Shown in pieces: positions 17,064-25,731 of a DNA stretch of 64,000 bases (position 1 is its first letter; every line of letters begins with the position of its first letter). Location: contig JAUIEV010000001.1 of the NCBI GenBank assembly GCA_030429605.1, positions 1 to 64,000 of the forward strand. The letters are read 5' to 3'. The notes under the pieces were generated by a model. That model was not told where the DNA came from and searched no databases. It saw only the letters and a list, made by a program, of their open reading frames with translations. The position numbers were made by a program, and so were the translations under genes. The DNA is from Chlamydiia bacterium (GTDB lineage Bacteria; Chlamydiota; Chlamydiia; Chlamydiales; Simkaniaceae).

Positions 17064-17825
17064 TTAATAGTTATTTTTGTAATTTAATAGATATTTATCA
17101 AACAACAACTCATTAGCCCTTCTCATTCTTTGCGTTAATTTTGTACGCTTTTGCAAGGACACTTTTTTTTGATAAAAAAAAGGATCAACACCACCATTCG
17201 TTGTTTTCATGCGTTTTTTATACGACATCCAGACCTCTCGGCGAAGAAACGTAAATCTTTTTTTAGCAACAAAAGTATCTGATTGAGACACGCCTAACAG
17301 CGCACTCATTTTTGAAAGTATTTTCAGCGGCCGGAGTATCATATCTTCATACGTGATAATACACCTTCGAGCCGGATCCCATTGATCATAGAGCTCAAGC
17401 ACACTGTAGTACTGCTGAATAACCTGAGCTTGCGGCTTTGTCCAACCTAAGCGCTCCCAGCGAAGCAGGACTTCTTTATAGTCTCTTAAGGTAATAAAGA
17501 GCATTCCTCCTGAATCCTTGAAGGGAGCAAACGCAGAGGGGCAATGCGTCCCAAAAAAATCATTGCGAAGAGGCGTATCATCTACAGACACCGCGAAGAG
17601 GTTGTTCCATCCGGGATCAATCGTCCACACGCACCCTTCATGTGTAAGGCTCGAGAGCATTGAAAGGAGTAGATTTGTTCCGGTCCGTTCAGCTGTACAG
17701 ACGTATATCTCACCAGACCTTCCATGCGGCTGCACCCTCTCCCCCTTCCATTTTGTCACAGAATAGGAACAGGACAGTGTTGCACAGGAAATAAAACAAA
17801 GAATGCGAAACCAATATATAAGCAT
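17064..17825 (-). CDS. Exported sulfotransferase-like protein
   Basis: This 253-aa protein has the P-loop-like PAPS-binding segment of sulfotransferases (IYVCTAERTGTNLLLSMLSS, about residues 40-59) and a downstream strand with RDYKEVLLRWERL that fits the 3'-phosphate region, then an ITYEDMILRPLKILSKMSALLG segment typical of the family. Sulfotransferases move sulfate from PAPS to hydroxyls or amines. Unusually, it begins with a signal-peptide-like stretch (MLIYWFRILCFISCATLSCS). PAPS is cytosolic, so an exported enzyme would need host PAPS or the segment would act as an anchor. The gene sits alone next to tRNA-Ser. A second, clearer exported sulfotransferase is at 31655. Confidence 0.7.
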   Translation of the reverse strand: MLIYWFRILCFISCATLSCSYSVTKWKGERVQPHGRSGEIYVCTAERTGTNLLLSMLSSLTHEGCVWTIDPGWNNLFAVSVDDTPLRNDFFGTHCPSAFAPFKDSGGMLFITLRDYKEVLLRWERLGWTKPQAQVIQQYYSVLELYDQWDPARRCIITYEDMILRPLKILSKMSALLGVSQSDTFVAKKRFTFLRREVWMSYKKRMKTTNGGVDPFFYQKKVSLQKRTKLTQRMRRANELLFDKYLLNYKNNY

Positions 17826-17908
17826 AGAGTCTTTTAATTCTCACGATGACGTAACAGGGCGCTTTACAGCAATCACTTTCATCGTTTAGAATCTTGAGGC
17901 TCCAATAT

Positions 17909-17995
17909 GGAGGGGTGGCTGAGTGGCCGAAAGCGCTCGCTTGGAAGGCGAGTATGCGTGAAAACGTATCGTGGGTTCGAATCCCACCCCCTCCG
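17909..17995 (+). tRNA. tRNA-Ser (GGA anticodon)
   Basis: An 87-base class II tRNA. The acceptor stem GGAGGGG pairs with CCCCTCC followed by discriminator G. The anticodon stem-loop CTCGC-TTGGAAG-GCGAG gives anticodon GGA (Ser UCC/UCU). A long variable arm (TATGCGTGAAAACGTA) and the T-arm GTGGG-TTCGAAT-CCCAC complete it. CCA is not encoded. Confidence 0.97.
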
Positions 17996-18069
17996 TTTTC
18001 TCATATTTTTATCCTTCAGAGCTAAGAAGCTGGACTGCCCGTCTTTTTATTTTTATTACCAACAGATTC

Positions 18070-18372
18070 CTAGAATTGAATTCCAGCGCCTACTCGGGGA
18101 ATAGGAATAAACTCTCCTGTGTAAATGAGATCTTCAGCTCCTTTTGCCCCAAGATCTGAAAAGCCTAAAGGGAAACCTAAAACATCTCCAAATAAATAGG
18201 CTTTTATGAATTTGCTTTTTGGCATACAAACTTGCACTCCAATTACACTACCTATACTATTCTCTATGTTAACTGGCCGTTTACCTACTTCATAAAGTTC
18301 ACCTCCACGATACCTCCAATATGGTTTTCTATGCGTATAGGGAACACTGATCAAACCGGTTGATACACTCGC
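18070..18372 (-). pseudogene. Probable 3' fragment of an outer-membrane protein gene
   Basis: This open frame of about 100 codons has no convincing start: the only candidate is a TTG without a ribosome binding site, and an in-frame stop lies just upstream. The peptide ends with GEFIPIPRVGAGIQF, an amphipathic strand with terminal phenylalanine of the kind that closes outer-membrane beta-barrels. It is most simply the leftover C-terminus of a barrel protein. It lies between tRNA-Ser and an ATPase gene, a plausible rearrangement spot. It could instead be a real small protein. Confidence 0.35.
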
Positions 18373-18539
18373 TCATAAAAAACATAGAGGCTGGTTACTA
18401 GAGAGGCGCGCTGAAAATCACATAAACAAAAAAGAAGCCGCAACACTCTTAAGGAGGAACGAATGACTTGTGCGCTGATTTGACGCGGTTTAGCGCGTAA
18501 AAAAGCCAAATGTAACCACTCTCAAGCTTTACAAAAAAC

Positions 18540-18558
18540 CTTAGCAAAAATTGCTAAG
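18540..18558. terminator. Bidirectional Rho-independent terminator
   Basis: An 8-bp stem (CTTAGCAA / TTGCTAAG) with a 3-base loop is flanked by A-runs on the left and T-runs on the right, so it can stop transcription in both directions. It lies directly past the stop codon of the ATPase gene at 18563. Confidence 0.85.
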
Positions 18559-18562
18559 TTTT

Positions 18563-19711
18563 TTACATTGGAAAACTTATCCGTAACCAGTATGCAAAAA
18601 GAGGGTCGTCGAATAAAACTCTCCCTTTTGCCGTCCCTTCTTCGTCTAAAATTCCTTTGATTTTTAGTGCCTTAATAGAATTATGAAGGGCAGGCGCACT
18701 TGATATTTCATACTTTACAAGCTGCTCTTTTTGAAAGAGCGAGTGCTTTTCATTAGCTGCAAGTCTTAACGCCCTTTGCTGCGCCAATGTAAGCGAATTC
18801 AAGAGAGTCTGATAGGCATAAGCATTTTGTCTAGCAACGGTATCTAGAACTTCTTCTACATCGTCAATATCTACTGCCGTTCGCGCCAGAGCAACTAAAT
18901 GAAAACAAACCATTTGAACATAGTTCGGTGTATCCTGAACTAACGCTCTAAGATGATTGATAGCTTCTGTGCTGCATTTAACCCCTACCATTCTGAAACG
19001 CAAGATAACCCAATCAGAAAAGCTTGACCCAAAAGAAGGAAACTCAATTATCTGACAAGAACGGTACAGGGGGCGAGATGGGTCGTTCAACATATCTGAA
19101 ATTATCCCTTTCCTCGAACCAGTGAAGAGAAAAGAAACATTGGGTAACTTTTGAAAATGAGTACGAACTGTCGCCTCAAGCCAGCCCTTGTCTTCAAGTT
19201 GCGAAATCTGCTGAAATTCATCTAATGCTATAACTACCTTATCACCTAGATTTGTCAATTCATCGAGTAAATCTTGAATTCCTGCCCTCACCTCTTCTTC
19301 ATCAAGTTGACCCAAACTGAACCCTAGACTTGGATTTGGCCTTCCTGTGTGAGGGTCAATTTCTAAATTGAGATGAGGCTTTAAACGACCTATTTTTTTC
19401 CACCAGTTCTTCAGTCTATTTTTAAGACGTTGCTTTTTTCTTAAGGCTCTTAGAAATTGATGAAGGAAATCACGATGAGATGTCACATTGAAAATATCCA
19501 CTAAAAGACAAACATATCCCTCTTTTTCAATATGTTCAAACAAATCAAATACGAACGAAGTCTTCCCAAATCTTCGAGGCCCCATTAACACGACATGGAT
19601 ATGATTCGACAAAAACTGCCGAACTGTATTAGTTAGCTCAGGACGCGGAAAGTAATAATCTCCATGAACCGGGTTACCAAATTTAAAGGGATTTTCTGTT
19701 AATTTTACCAT
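18563..19711 (-). CDS. P-loop ATPase of the archaeal ATPase/STAND-like group
   Basis: This 382-aa protein starts at 19711 (MVKLTENPFKFG). An N-terminal AAA-type ATPase core has Walker A GPRRFGKTS (about residues 45-53), Walker B KVVIALDEFQQI and sensor-1-like VSFLFTGSRKG. The C-terminal part contains a winged-helix-like region (SLTLAQQRALRLAANE ... ILDEEGTAKGRVLFDDPLFAYWL). This is the layout of the Arch_ATPase/DUF234-type proteins, whose role is mostly unknown and which are often found in mobile or accessory regions. A strongly basic insert (residues about 91-108, RKKQRLKNRLKNWWKKIG) is notable. It is monocistronic, ends at a bidirectional terminator and is next to a tRNA and a gene remnant, suggesting horizontal arrival. 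Confidence 0.8.
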   Translation of the reverse strand: MVKLTENPFKFGNPVHGDYYFPRPELTNTVRQFLSNHIHVVLMGPRRFGKTSFVFDLFEHIEKEGYVCLLVDIFNVTSHRDFLHQFLRALRKKQRLKNRLKNWWKKIGRLKPHLNLEIDPHTGRPNPSLGFSLGQLDEEEVRAGIQDLLDELTNLGDKVVIALDEFQQISQLEDKGWLEATVRTHFQKLPNVSFLFTGSRKGIISDMLNDPSRPLYRSCQIIEFPSFGSSFSDWVILRFRMVGVKCSTEAINHLRALVQDTPNYVQMVCFHLVALARTAVDIDDVEEVLDTVARQNAYAYQTLLNSLTLAQQRALRLAANEKHSLFQKEQLVKYEISSAPALHNSIKALKIKGILDEEGTAKGRVLFDDPLFAYWLRISFPM

Positions 19712-19918
19712 ACCACAATTTTTAACAAAATGCTTAAAAATTGGCAAGGATGAAAATCGAACGATCTCAACTTTCTTGTGAAAAAATAGGGTATTTCTCT
19801 ACTACTTTTGCCCAATCAGAAGTTCTGAATGCACCCAACCACTCCCTCCGATTCCTCATATTGCGCTCTTTATTTCCTAATGGCTGAGACGCTGGGCTTG
19901 CCGTCTTTTTTGAGAGTG

Positions 19919-20344
19919 CTACTTCAACTCGTTTGTTATGTAGGAAGTGAAATCGAGTAGAAGCTGCTGGACGGTGCGTTCTTTTTCGTGTGGCGCATAT
20001 GGTGCTGACGTTGGATGGTCCCAGACTGTGCCGGGCCATGCAGGATCGCCCGAGTGTCTTGCTATGACATGGACATGCAGTTGGGGCGTTTTATTCCCTA
20101 TCGCTGCAACATTGATTTGTATTGGATCAAATGTGTTCCACAGTATTTTTTGAGCCCAATCTAATTCTTTCATGAGTTGAAGTTGATCTTGTGGATTCAG
20201 ATCCATTATCTTGCCAATTTTTTCTCGACGAGGCACCAAAAAAATCCAGGGGTAATAGTGATTATCTTCTAATAAGACCGAGCACAGAGGCAGGTCAATG
20301 ATATACGTTTTAGAGGCTAAATTAGGATGCAGTTGAAAAGGCAT
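19919..20344 (-). CDS. HIT-family nucleotide hydrolase/transferase
   Basis: This 141-aa histidine-triad protein has the signature LHVHVIARH (about residues 89-97) preceded by GNKTPQ. HIT proteins hydrolyse or transfer nucleoside phosphates at the alpha-phosphorus. The C-terminal YAPHEKERTVQQLL matches the longer HIT branch found mostly in proteobacteria. It follows the HAD gene by 6 bases and is probably co-transcribed with it. The specific substrate is unknown. Confidence 0.88.
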   Translation of the reverse strand: MPFQLHPNLASKTYIIDLPLCSVLLEDNHYYPWIFLVPRREKIGKIMDLNPQDQLQLMKELDWAQKILWNTFDPIQINVAAIGNKTPQLHVHVIARHSGDPAWPGTVWDHPTSAPYAPHEKERTVQQLLLDFTSYITNELK

Positions 20345-20350
20345 AGTTAA

Positions 20351-21259
20351 TCACAATCGTTCAATAAAAAATTGAGGCGTATCAGAGAGAGGAAGCTGGA
20401 CATGCTTTTTTTCAAAGTAGTGTTTCTGAATCCTCTCTGCCATGATTCCTGTTTTTGTTGTCAGCGCAGACGCAAGCCCAAAAGTATTTGCTCCCCGAAT
20501 ATCCGTTTCGGGCGTATCACCTATCATAACAATTTTTTCAGGTCGGGAAATCCCTTCTTTTTCAAAGAAAGCGAGCGCGCTTGTGTACACTGCAGCATAC
20601 GGTTTTCCTATGTACACAACGTGTCCCCCAAGATCCTCATAAAGCTGCGCAATACTTCCTTGACGAACAACGGCTCGTGGTGGAGAGCCTTCATGAGCAA
20701 ATCGGTCAGGATTTGCACAAACCATTGGGAGATTTGTTTCTCGTAATTGTTTGACCTCTTCTAGAAAAACAGTCGGGTCAGTTTGATCCTCTCCATCAAC
20801 ATGTGGTATCGAGATATAGATAAAATCAGCACACGATACATCCTTTGTTTCTGTATACGGAGAACCCTCGAAAAGACCCAAGGGAGAAGAGAAGTGTGGA
20901 TGAATGCCACCGAAAAGCCAAAATTTTTTCTTGGGCGTTTCAAAAGGCAATTTTTCGGACGCAAAGGTTTGTTTTGCTATTTCCCCGGATGTAATCAAAA
21001 AATGATAATGTATTCCCTGAATCAGGCCATGTTTTTTGAGCTTGCTCATTTCGCTTTGGGATCGCTGCGTAGAATTCGATAGTATTCCAACTATTTTATT
21101 TGAAGAAACAAGCGTTTCCATCACTTCTTTTGAGCCCGGGAACAGTCCGCAGCTTTTTCCACCCCAAAAGACACCATACGCATCCAGCAATACTCCTTCA
21201 AAAGGATCCACAATATCTAAAGCACTAGAATACGTGTGACTTTGTAGAGGGGGTGACAC
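20351..21259 (-). CDS. HAD-superfamily class IIA hydrolase
   Basis: This protein of about 302 aa has the HAD nucleophile motif DPFEGVLLDAYGVFWGG (D and D/Y positions), motif II with LSNSTQR, a C2-type cap with the segment DFIYISIPHVDGEDQT, and the final GKPYAAVYTSAL ... MIGDTPETDIRGAN metal motif. It belongs to the TIGR01459-like group of predicted sugar- or nucleotide-phosphate phosphatases. It starts with GTG, with GGAG about 9 bases upstream. It is paired with a HIT protein, suggesting a small phosphate-metabolite salvage or clean-up unit. The substrate is not predictable. Confidence 0.85.
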   Translation of the reverse strand: MSPPLQSHTYSSALDIVDPFEGVLLDAYGVFWGGKSCGLFPGSKEVMETLVSSNKIVGILSNSTQRSQSEMSKLKKHGLIQGIHYHFLITSGEIAKQTFASEKLPFETPKKKFWLFGGIHPHFSSPLGLFEGSPYTETKDVSCADFIYISIPHVDGEDQTDPTVFLEEVKQLRETNLPMVCANPDRFAHEGSPPRAVVRQGSIAQLYEDLGGHVVYIGKPYAAVYTSALAFFEKEGISRPEKIVMIGDTPETDIRGANTFGLASALTTKTGIMAERIQKHYFEKKHVQLPLSDTPQFFIERL

Positions 21260-21437
21260 TAGCTGATCTCCGAAATTTTTAATTCGTCAATGGTATGTTT
21301 TTGACAGTTTTTAGTAAACGACGAGGAAGCACTCCCCTACACGTTCTTCGACAAAAGGCGCTGCGGTACTCCCTCGATTTTTAACTCGCAATATTCTCCC
21401 ATATCTTGTATGTTGGGTCAAAAAAAGAGCTCGTTGC

Positions 21438-22379
21438 ATGCGCAAAATAGCCGCGTACTTCCTTCTTTCGATTTTTCTCGTCTTGACTGGGTGTACAAAA
21501 ACTCCTTCACCAAACCCCTCCGGATCACCTCCCCTTGTCGTTGTCAGCATTCCGCCTTACAAACAATTTGTGACTAAAATTGCAGGAAAGACGGTCAATG
21601 TTATTTCTGCGGTTCCTGACCAATATGACCCCCATGTTTTTGAACTTACTCCAGGGAAACTCAATGAACTCACAGTTGCTTCTTTGTGGATTGGCGTACA
21701 CGAACCTTTTGAAGAGAAAATTGTCCCTATCCTCCAACGAGACAACGCCTCATTTAAATACCTTGATTTGACAACAAGAGTTCCTCTTATAAAGTTTACA
21801 GAAGATACGAAGCAGCTCGTAGATGATGGCCACCATCACCACGATGACGAAAAACCGTGCTGCAGCAAAGAAGGATATGATCGACATATATGGATGAGCC
21901 CGAAGCTTGCACTCTTGCAAGCAAAAAATATTAAAAACGCGCTTGTCGATATGTTCCCGGAGTTTGCCACGCTATATGAAGAGAACTATCTTCAGTTTCT
22001 ATCAGAGCTTAAAGAACTCAACCGTGACCTTGAAAAAGCATTGGCTCCATTCCGCGGTGATTCAATTCTCGTGAACCATGCATCACTTGGATACTTTTGT
22101 CATGACTTTGGCTTACATCAGCTTGCCATTGAGGTTGAGGGGAAAGCGCTTCTCCCTCATCAACTGAAAAAGATTGAGTCCACAGTGCATGAAGCCGGCA
22201 TCTCTTGCATGCTTGTTATGCCTCAGTTTGAGGATAAGGGCGCTGTTGAAATTGCCAAGCAATTAGATCTCAAAATAGCTCGAATCGACCCGCTTGAAGC
22301 GGACTACCTTACGAACCTTAGATTTATAGCATCTGTTATTTCAGGATGCAAACCAACACGCCATGTCGCCGCAGATTAA
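21438..22379 (+). CDS. znuA: Zinc/manganese-binding lipoprotein (ZnuA-like)
   Basis: This 313-aa metal-binding protein of the cluster A-I type is lipidated. The signal peptide ends in LTGC (about residue 19), followed by a Ser/Pro linker. A histidine- and acid-rich loop (DDGHHHHDDEKPCC, about residues 132-145), typical of zinc-binding ZnuA proteins, is followed by HIWMSPKLALLQAKNI with the conserved metal ligand. Conserved NHASLGYFCHDFGL and QFEDKGAVEIAKQ segments are also present. The order protein-ATPase-permease followed by L21, L27 and Obg mirrors CT415-CT420 of C. trachomatis. Zn2+ is favoured by the His-rich loop; Mn2+ is possible. The gene overlaps znuC by 17 bases. Confidence 0.9.
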   Translation: MRKIAAYFLLSIFLVLTGCTKTPSPNPSGSPPLVVVSIPPYKQFVTKIAGKTVNVISAVPDQYDPHVFELTPGKLNELTVASLWIGVHEPFEEKIVPILQRDNASFKYLDLTTRVPLIKFTEDTKQLVDDGHHHHDDEKPCCSKEGYDRHIWMSPKLALLQAKNIKNALVDMFPEFATLYEENYLQFLSELKELNRDLEKALAPFRGDSILVNHASLGYFCHDFGLHQLAIEVEGKALLPHQLKKIESTVHEAGISCMLVMPQFEDKGAVEIAKQLDLKIARIDPLEADYLTNLRFIASVISGCKPTRHVAAD

Positions 22380-23061
22380 ATGTCATAACCTCACATTTGG
22401 GTATAGAGATACGCCAATTCTGTCAAAGGTGTCTTTTGAAATAGAGCACGGTGAATTTCTCGCATTTATTGGGCCAAATGGAAGCGGAAAAACAACGATG
22501 CTCAACCTTCTCATGGGGTTTTTAACACCCCAAAAAGGGCGTCTTTCCTTTTCTCAAAATACTTCAATTGGATATGTGCCACAATCGCCACACTTTGATA
22601 AAGCCTTTCCTGTTTCTGCTCTGAATATTGTTGAAATGGGACTGACTCAATACTACCGCCCATTTATTGGGATTCAAAAGCGAGGCAGAAAAAAAGCCCA
22701 TGAGGCCCTTGAACGCGTTGGAATGGAAAAGTATGCCGAAAGACCATTTGGGACACTTTCAGGAGGCCAAGCGCAAAAAGTACTCATTGCCAGAGCCCTT
22801 GTTTCTGAACCAAATGTCCTCATTCTCGATGAACCAACTGCAAACGTTGATACTGAATCAGAACAAAGCATTATTTCACTCATCGAAAAATTAAAAGGGA
22901 CACAAACTATTCTGATGGTCACGCATGATTTTCACACCATCACTCAGTATGTAGATAGAGTGTTGCTTTTTCAAAAAAAGGTTATTTCATTGAAGCCAGA
23001 GGAATTGTGTAATCACTATGCAATCGGAGTCTATCATCCTCCGAGAAAGGACCGCTCATGA
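22363..23061 (+). CDS. znuC: Metal ABC transporter ATPase (ZnuC-like)
   Basis: This 232-aa ABC ATPase powers metal import together with the lipoprotein and permease encoded on either side. Walker A GPNGSGKTTM (about residues 36-45), signature LSGGQAQKVLIARAL, Walker B VLILDEPTANVD and the H-loop LMVTHD are all intact. It overlaps both neighbours (17 and 4 bases), so stoichiometric translation is likely. Confidence 0.93.
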   Translation: MSPQIKCHNLTFGYRDTPILSKVSFEIEHGEFLAFIGPNGSGKTTMLNLLMGFLTPQKGRLSFSQNTSIGYVPQSPHFDKAFPVSALNIVEMGLTQYYRPFIGIQKRGRKKAHEALERVGMEKYAERPFGTLSGGQAQKVLIARALVSEPNVLILDEPTANVDTESEQSIISLIEKLKGTQTILMVTHDFHTITQYVDRVLLFQKKVISLKPEELCNHYAIGVYHPPRKDRS

Positions 23062-23888
23062 CCCCCCTGCTTTCTTCTCATTTTTTTGTCATGGCACTTC
23101 TTGCGGGTGGATTTGCATCCGTTGCAGCTGGTGTTATTGGTTCGTATGTTGTTGTCAAACGAATCGCTTTTATCGCAGGGAGTATTTCCCACGCTGTTCT
23201 TGGAGGAATGGGACTCTTTCTCTTCTTTCGACGCACCTACGACATTTCCTGGATGACTCCCATCTGGGGAGCTATCATTGCCGCACTCCTTTCCTCTATT
23301 ATTATTGGACTGATCCGCCTCTACTACAAAGAAAGAGAAGATACTGTGATCGCCGCCCTTTGGGTGCTTGGAATGTCGATTGGGGTTATCTCTATCAGCG
23401 TCACGCCGGGATATAATGTAGAGCTCATGAATTTTCTTTTCGGAAATATTTTATGGGCAAGTTCACAAGATATTCTGATTCTAGCCGGTTTGAATGGGAT
23501 TATTTTGATCACGGTTGGCATCTTTTATAAACAGTTTGTTTTAATTTGTTACGACGAAAAGCAAGCGAGACTTCAAAAAATTCCTGTTGCACCACTCTAT
23601 CTTCTTCTTCTTGGTTTAATTGGGTTAACCGTTGTGTTACTTATTCAGATCGTCGGAGCCATTCTTGTTATTGCTTTTTTAACTCTCCCAGCTGCGGCTT
23701 CAAATATTTTTTCTAAGTCCCTTCCTCAGATGATGATACTCGCTGTTGCACTTGGTATTAGCATAACACTGATTGGGTTAAGCATTTCTTTTACAATCAA
23801 TTGGCCGCCAGGTGCCACAATTGCTTTAACCTCAGCAACATCGTACATGCTTGCGCTTCCTCTTTCCTCCCGCAAAAGAAAATTTTGA
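23058..23888 (+). CDS. znuB: Metal ABC transporter permease (ZnuB-like)
   Basis: This 276-aa inner-membrane permease of the ABC-3 family has about eight hydrophobic segments. Typical motifs include ISHAVLGGMGL near the N-terminus, NFLFGNILWASSQDI, and AILVIAFLTLPAAASN in the second half, which is the family's LLVIALLxxPAATA-type segment. It forms the channel of the zinc or manganese importer. ATG overlaps the znuC stop by 4 bases. It is the last gene of the three-gene operon. Confidence 0.93.
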   Translation: MTPLLSSHFFVMALLAGGFASVAAGVIGSYVVVKRIAFIAGSISHAVLGGMGLFLFFRRTYDISWMTPIWGAIIAALLSSIIIGLIRLYYKEREDTVIAALWVLGMSIGVISISVTPGYNVELMNFLFGNILWASSQDILILAGLNGIILITVGIFYKQFVLICYDEKQARLQKIPVAPLYLLLLGLIGLTVVLLIQIVGAILVIAFLTLPAAASNIFSKSLPQMMILAVALGISITLIGLSISFTINWPPGATIALTSATSYMLALPLSSRKRKF

Positions 23889-23916
23889 TATACACCTCAA
23901 TGAACGCGCATTTTTG

Positions 23917-23945
23917 TTGACCAGAAGAAGAGGATCCTCTATCCT
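23917..23945 (+). promoter_or_regulatory. Predicted sigma-70-type promoter for rplU-rpmA
   Basis: TTGACC and TATCCT are separated by 17 bases, about 95 bases upstream of the L21 start codon. The position and spacing fit the major chlamydial sigma factor. Confidence 0.5.
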
Positions 23946-24006
23946 ATTTGCCAGTGTATTAGTGCTGTTTTGCGCTATTTCATTTTACACGAAGCATAAA
24001 GAAGTT

Positions 24007-24028
24007 CGTATAGAATAAATTCTATACG
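24007..24028 (+). promoter_or_regulatory. Hairpin in the L21 mRNA leader
   Basis: A 9-bp perfect stem (CGTATAGAA / TTCTATACG) with a TAAA tetraloop ends a few bases before the CGGAGG ribosome binding site of rplU. It has no T-run, so it is not a simple terminator. It could be a ribosomal-protein autoregulatory leader or an RNA stabiliser. Confidence 0.45.
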
Positions 24029-24040
24029 CCCGGAGGTCAA

Positions 24041-24364
24041 ATGTACGCAATTATTCAGACTGGTGGAAAACAATACCGAGTCACAAAAGACGATATTATC
24101 GATGTCGAACTTCTTTCTGATACGAAAGACGGCACAGTAGAATTTTCAAACGTTCTTTTCGTTCATGACGGAAAAAAAGCACTCGTCGGTACTCCTAACA
24201 TTAACGGATCACTCGTAAAAGGTGAGTTCATTGGTGATGTGAAGGGTCCAAAAGTAATCGCTTATAAATACAAGCGACGCAAAAGCTTCCATAAGAAGAT
24301 TGGGCACCGACAAAAGTATTCCCGAGTGAAAATCGTTGAGATCGTGAGCAAAGGAGAGAATTAA
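24041..24364 (+). CDS. rplU: 50S ribosomal protein L21
   Basis: A protein of 107 aa with the standard L21 sequence: [18 protein letters not shown] at the start, a beta-barrel body, and the conserved [19 protein letters not shown] basic segment that contacts 23S rRNA. It is preceded by CGGAGG. The stop overlaps the rpmA start (TAATG). L21, L27 and Obg are adjacent in many bacteria. Confidence 0.97.
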   Translation: MYAIIQTGGKQYRVTKDDIIDVELLSDTKDGTVEFSNVLFVHDGKKALVGTPNINGSLVKGEFIGDVKGPKVIAYKYKRRKSFHKKIGHRQKYSRVKIVEIVSKGEN

Positions 24365-24618
24365 TGTCCCATAAGAAAGGTCAAGGTTCAAGCCGAAACG
24401 GAAGAGACTCGAACGCACAAAGACTTGGTGTCAAAGCGACCCATGGTGAGTTCGTAACAGCTGGAAGCATTATTATTCGTCAACGAGGAACAAAATGGCA
24501 CCCAGCAAAAAATGTCCGCCGAGCAAAGGATGACACCCTTTTTGCACTCTGCGACGGCATTGTGCAATACCGAAGCGCCAAGAAAACATTTGTTTCTATA
24601 GCACCGGTTGAAGGGTAA
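24364..24618 (+). CDS. rpmA: 50S ribosomal protein L27
   Basis: An 84-aa protein with the conserved N-terminus that reaches the peptidyl transferase centre ([20 protein letters not shown]), then [22 protein letters not shown] and [10 protein letters not shown]. The N-terminus starts directly with SHKKG, so there is no cleaved leader of the kind seen in Firmicutes. It is translationally coupled to rplU and followed by a terminator. Confidence 0.97.
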   Translation: MSHKKGQGSSRNGRDSNAQRLGVKATHGEFVTAGSIIIRQRGTKWHPAKNVRRAKDDTLFALCDGIVQYRSAKKTFVSIAPVEG

Positions 24619-24630
24619 GCAAAAGCTACC

Positions 24631-24665
24631 ATCCCACCTTGGCAAGCCTGGGTGGGATTTTTTTT
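24631..24665 (+). terminator. Rho-independent terminator after rpmA
   Basis: An 8-bp stem (ATCCCACC / GGTGGGAT) with a 12-base loop is followed by eight T residues. It separates rplU-rpmA from obg, which begins 22 bases later, so obg is either read through or has its own weak promoter. Confidence 0.85.
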
Positions 24666-24687
24666 AAGGGGAGAAGAGGTACGCATT

Positions 24688-25701
24688 ATGTTCGTTGATT
24701 CAGTTCAAATTACACTTTCTGCCGGGAAAGGCGGAAACGGTGTTGTTGCGTGGCGTCGTGAAAAGTTCATTCCAAAAGGTGGCCCGTACGGCGGGAACGG
24801 TGGCCCTGGAGGCAGTGTTTTCATCGAAGCATCAAAAGATGTTTTCTCCCTCGATAAATTTGTAAGTATTGGAAAAATGGCGGCCGAGAATGGCGTCCAA
24901 GGCGGTCCCAATAGACGACAGGGGCGCACAGGAAAAGACCTGAACATTCGCGTTCCACTTGGAACCATCGTTCGATCAGTTGAAACGGGTGAGGTCATTG
25001 TCGATCTTACAGAAGACGGCCAATCGATTATGCTCCTTGAGGGTGGTAAAGGCGGTCTCGGAAATGCGTTCTTCAAAACATCCACACACCAAGCACCGCA
25101 TAAATGCACTCCTGGAAAACCTGGTCAAGAGCTCAGAGTTGAGTTTGAAGTGAAGGTAATTGCTGATGTCGGACTCGTTGGATTTCCAAATGCAGGAAAA
25201 TCATCCCTCCTTTCTTCTCTCGCATCTATTCCAGTTAAGACCGGAGCATACCCTTTTACAACACTCCAGCCGAATGTAAGCTTTATTGAGTTCGATGATT
25301 TTTCAAGAATCCATATTGCTGATATCCCCGGAATCATTGAGGGGGCGAGTAATGACCGAGGACTTGGCCTTGCATTTTTAAAGCACATTGAACGAACAGA
25401 AGTACTTGTGTATCTTCTTGATGCATCAGGTATCGATGGACGAACACCTGCGCAAGATTTCGAAGTGCTTCGCGATGAGCTCAAAGCGTATGACATACGC
25501 CTTATTGAGCGACCATATATTATTGGCCTCAACAAAATGGATGAGCCATCAGCTCAAGAACACATTGAGCAGTTTTATACGAAGTTTCCAGAAGAGCGCG
25601 AAAATATTTTTGAGATTTCTGCGTTTACCGGCGAGAATCTTGATGCGTTTACACAGCGCCTTCGATCACTAGCACAAGCTACAACAATAAAATACTATTA
25701 A
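24688..25701 (+). CDS. obg: GTPase Obg (CgtA)
   Basis: A GTPase of 337 aa involved in 50S assembly and stress control. The glycine-rich Obg fold fills residues 1-158 (SAGKGGNGVVAWRREKFIPK ... GPYGGNGGPGGSVF). It is followed by the G domain with G1 GFPNAGKSSLLSSL, G3 DIPGIIEGAS, G4 NKMD and a G5 ISAFTG-type segment. The variable C-terminal OCT domain is absent, as in many Gram-negative homologues. The start at 24688 (MFVDSVQITLSAGKGGNG) matches the conserved N-terminus, and GAGAAGAGG lies upstream. Confidence 0.97.
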   Translation: MFVDSVQITLSAGKGGNGVVAWRREKFIPKGGPYGGNGGPGGSVFIEASKDVFSLDKFVSIGKMAAENGVQGGPNRRQGRTGKDLNIRVPLGTIVRSVETGEVIVDLTEDGQSIMLLEGGKGGLGNAFFKTSTHQAPHKCTPGKPGQELRVEFEVKVIADVGLVGFPNAGKSSLLSSLASIPVKTGAYPFTTLQPNVSFIEFDDFSRIHIADIPGIIEGASNDRGLGLAFLKHIERTEVLVYLLDASGIDGRTPAQDFEVLRDELKAYDIRLIERPYIIGLNKMDEPSAQEHIEQFYTKFPEERENIFEISAFTGENLDAFTQRLRSLAQATTIKYY

Positions 25702-25731
25702 TTTTTTGTAGATCCTGCTACGTCAAAAGAT

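Noticed and set aside
18463-18483. Six-codon frame after a perfect AAGGAGG site
   Set aside because: Too short to call. It may be the start of a decayed gene; no attenuator-type structure follows it other than a weak 5-bp stem.
19767-20039. A 90-codon minus-strand frame overlapping the end of the HIT gene
   Set aside because: Most of it lies in a second frame of the HIT gene. The free 3' part (about 30 codons) has no ribosome binding site and no recognisable domain.
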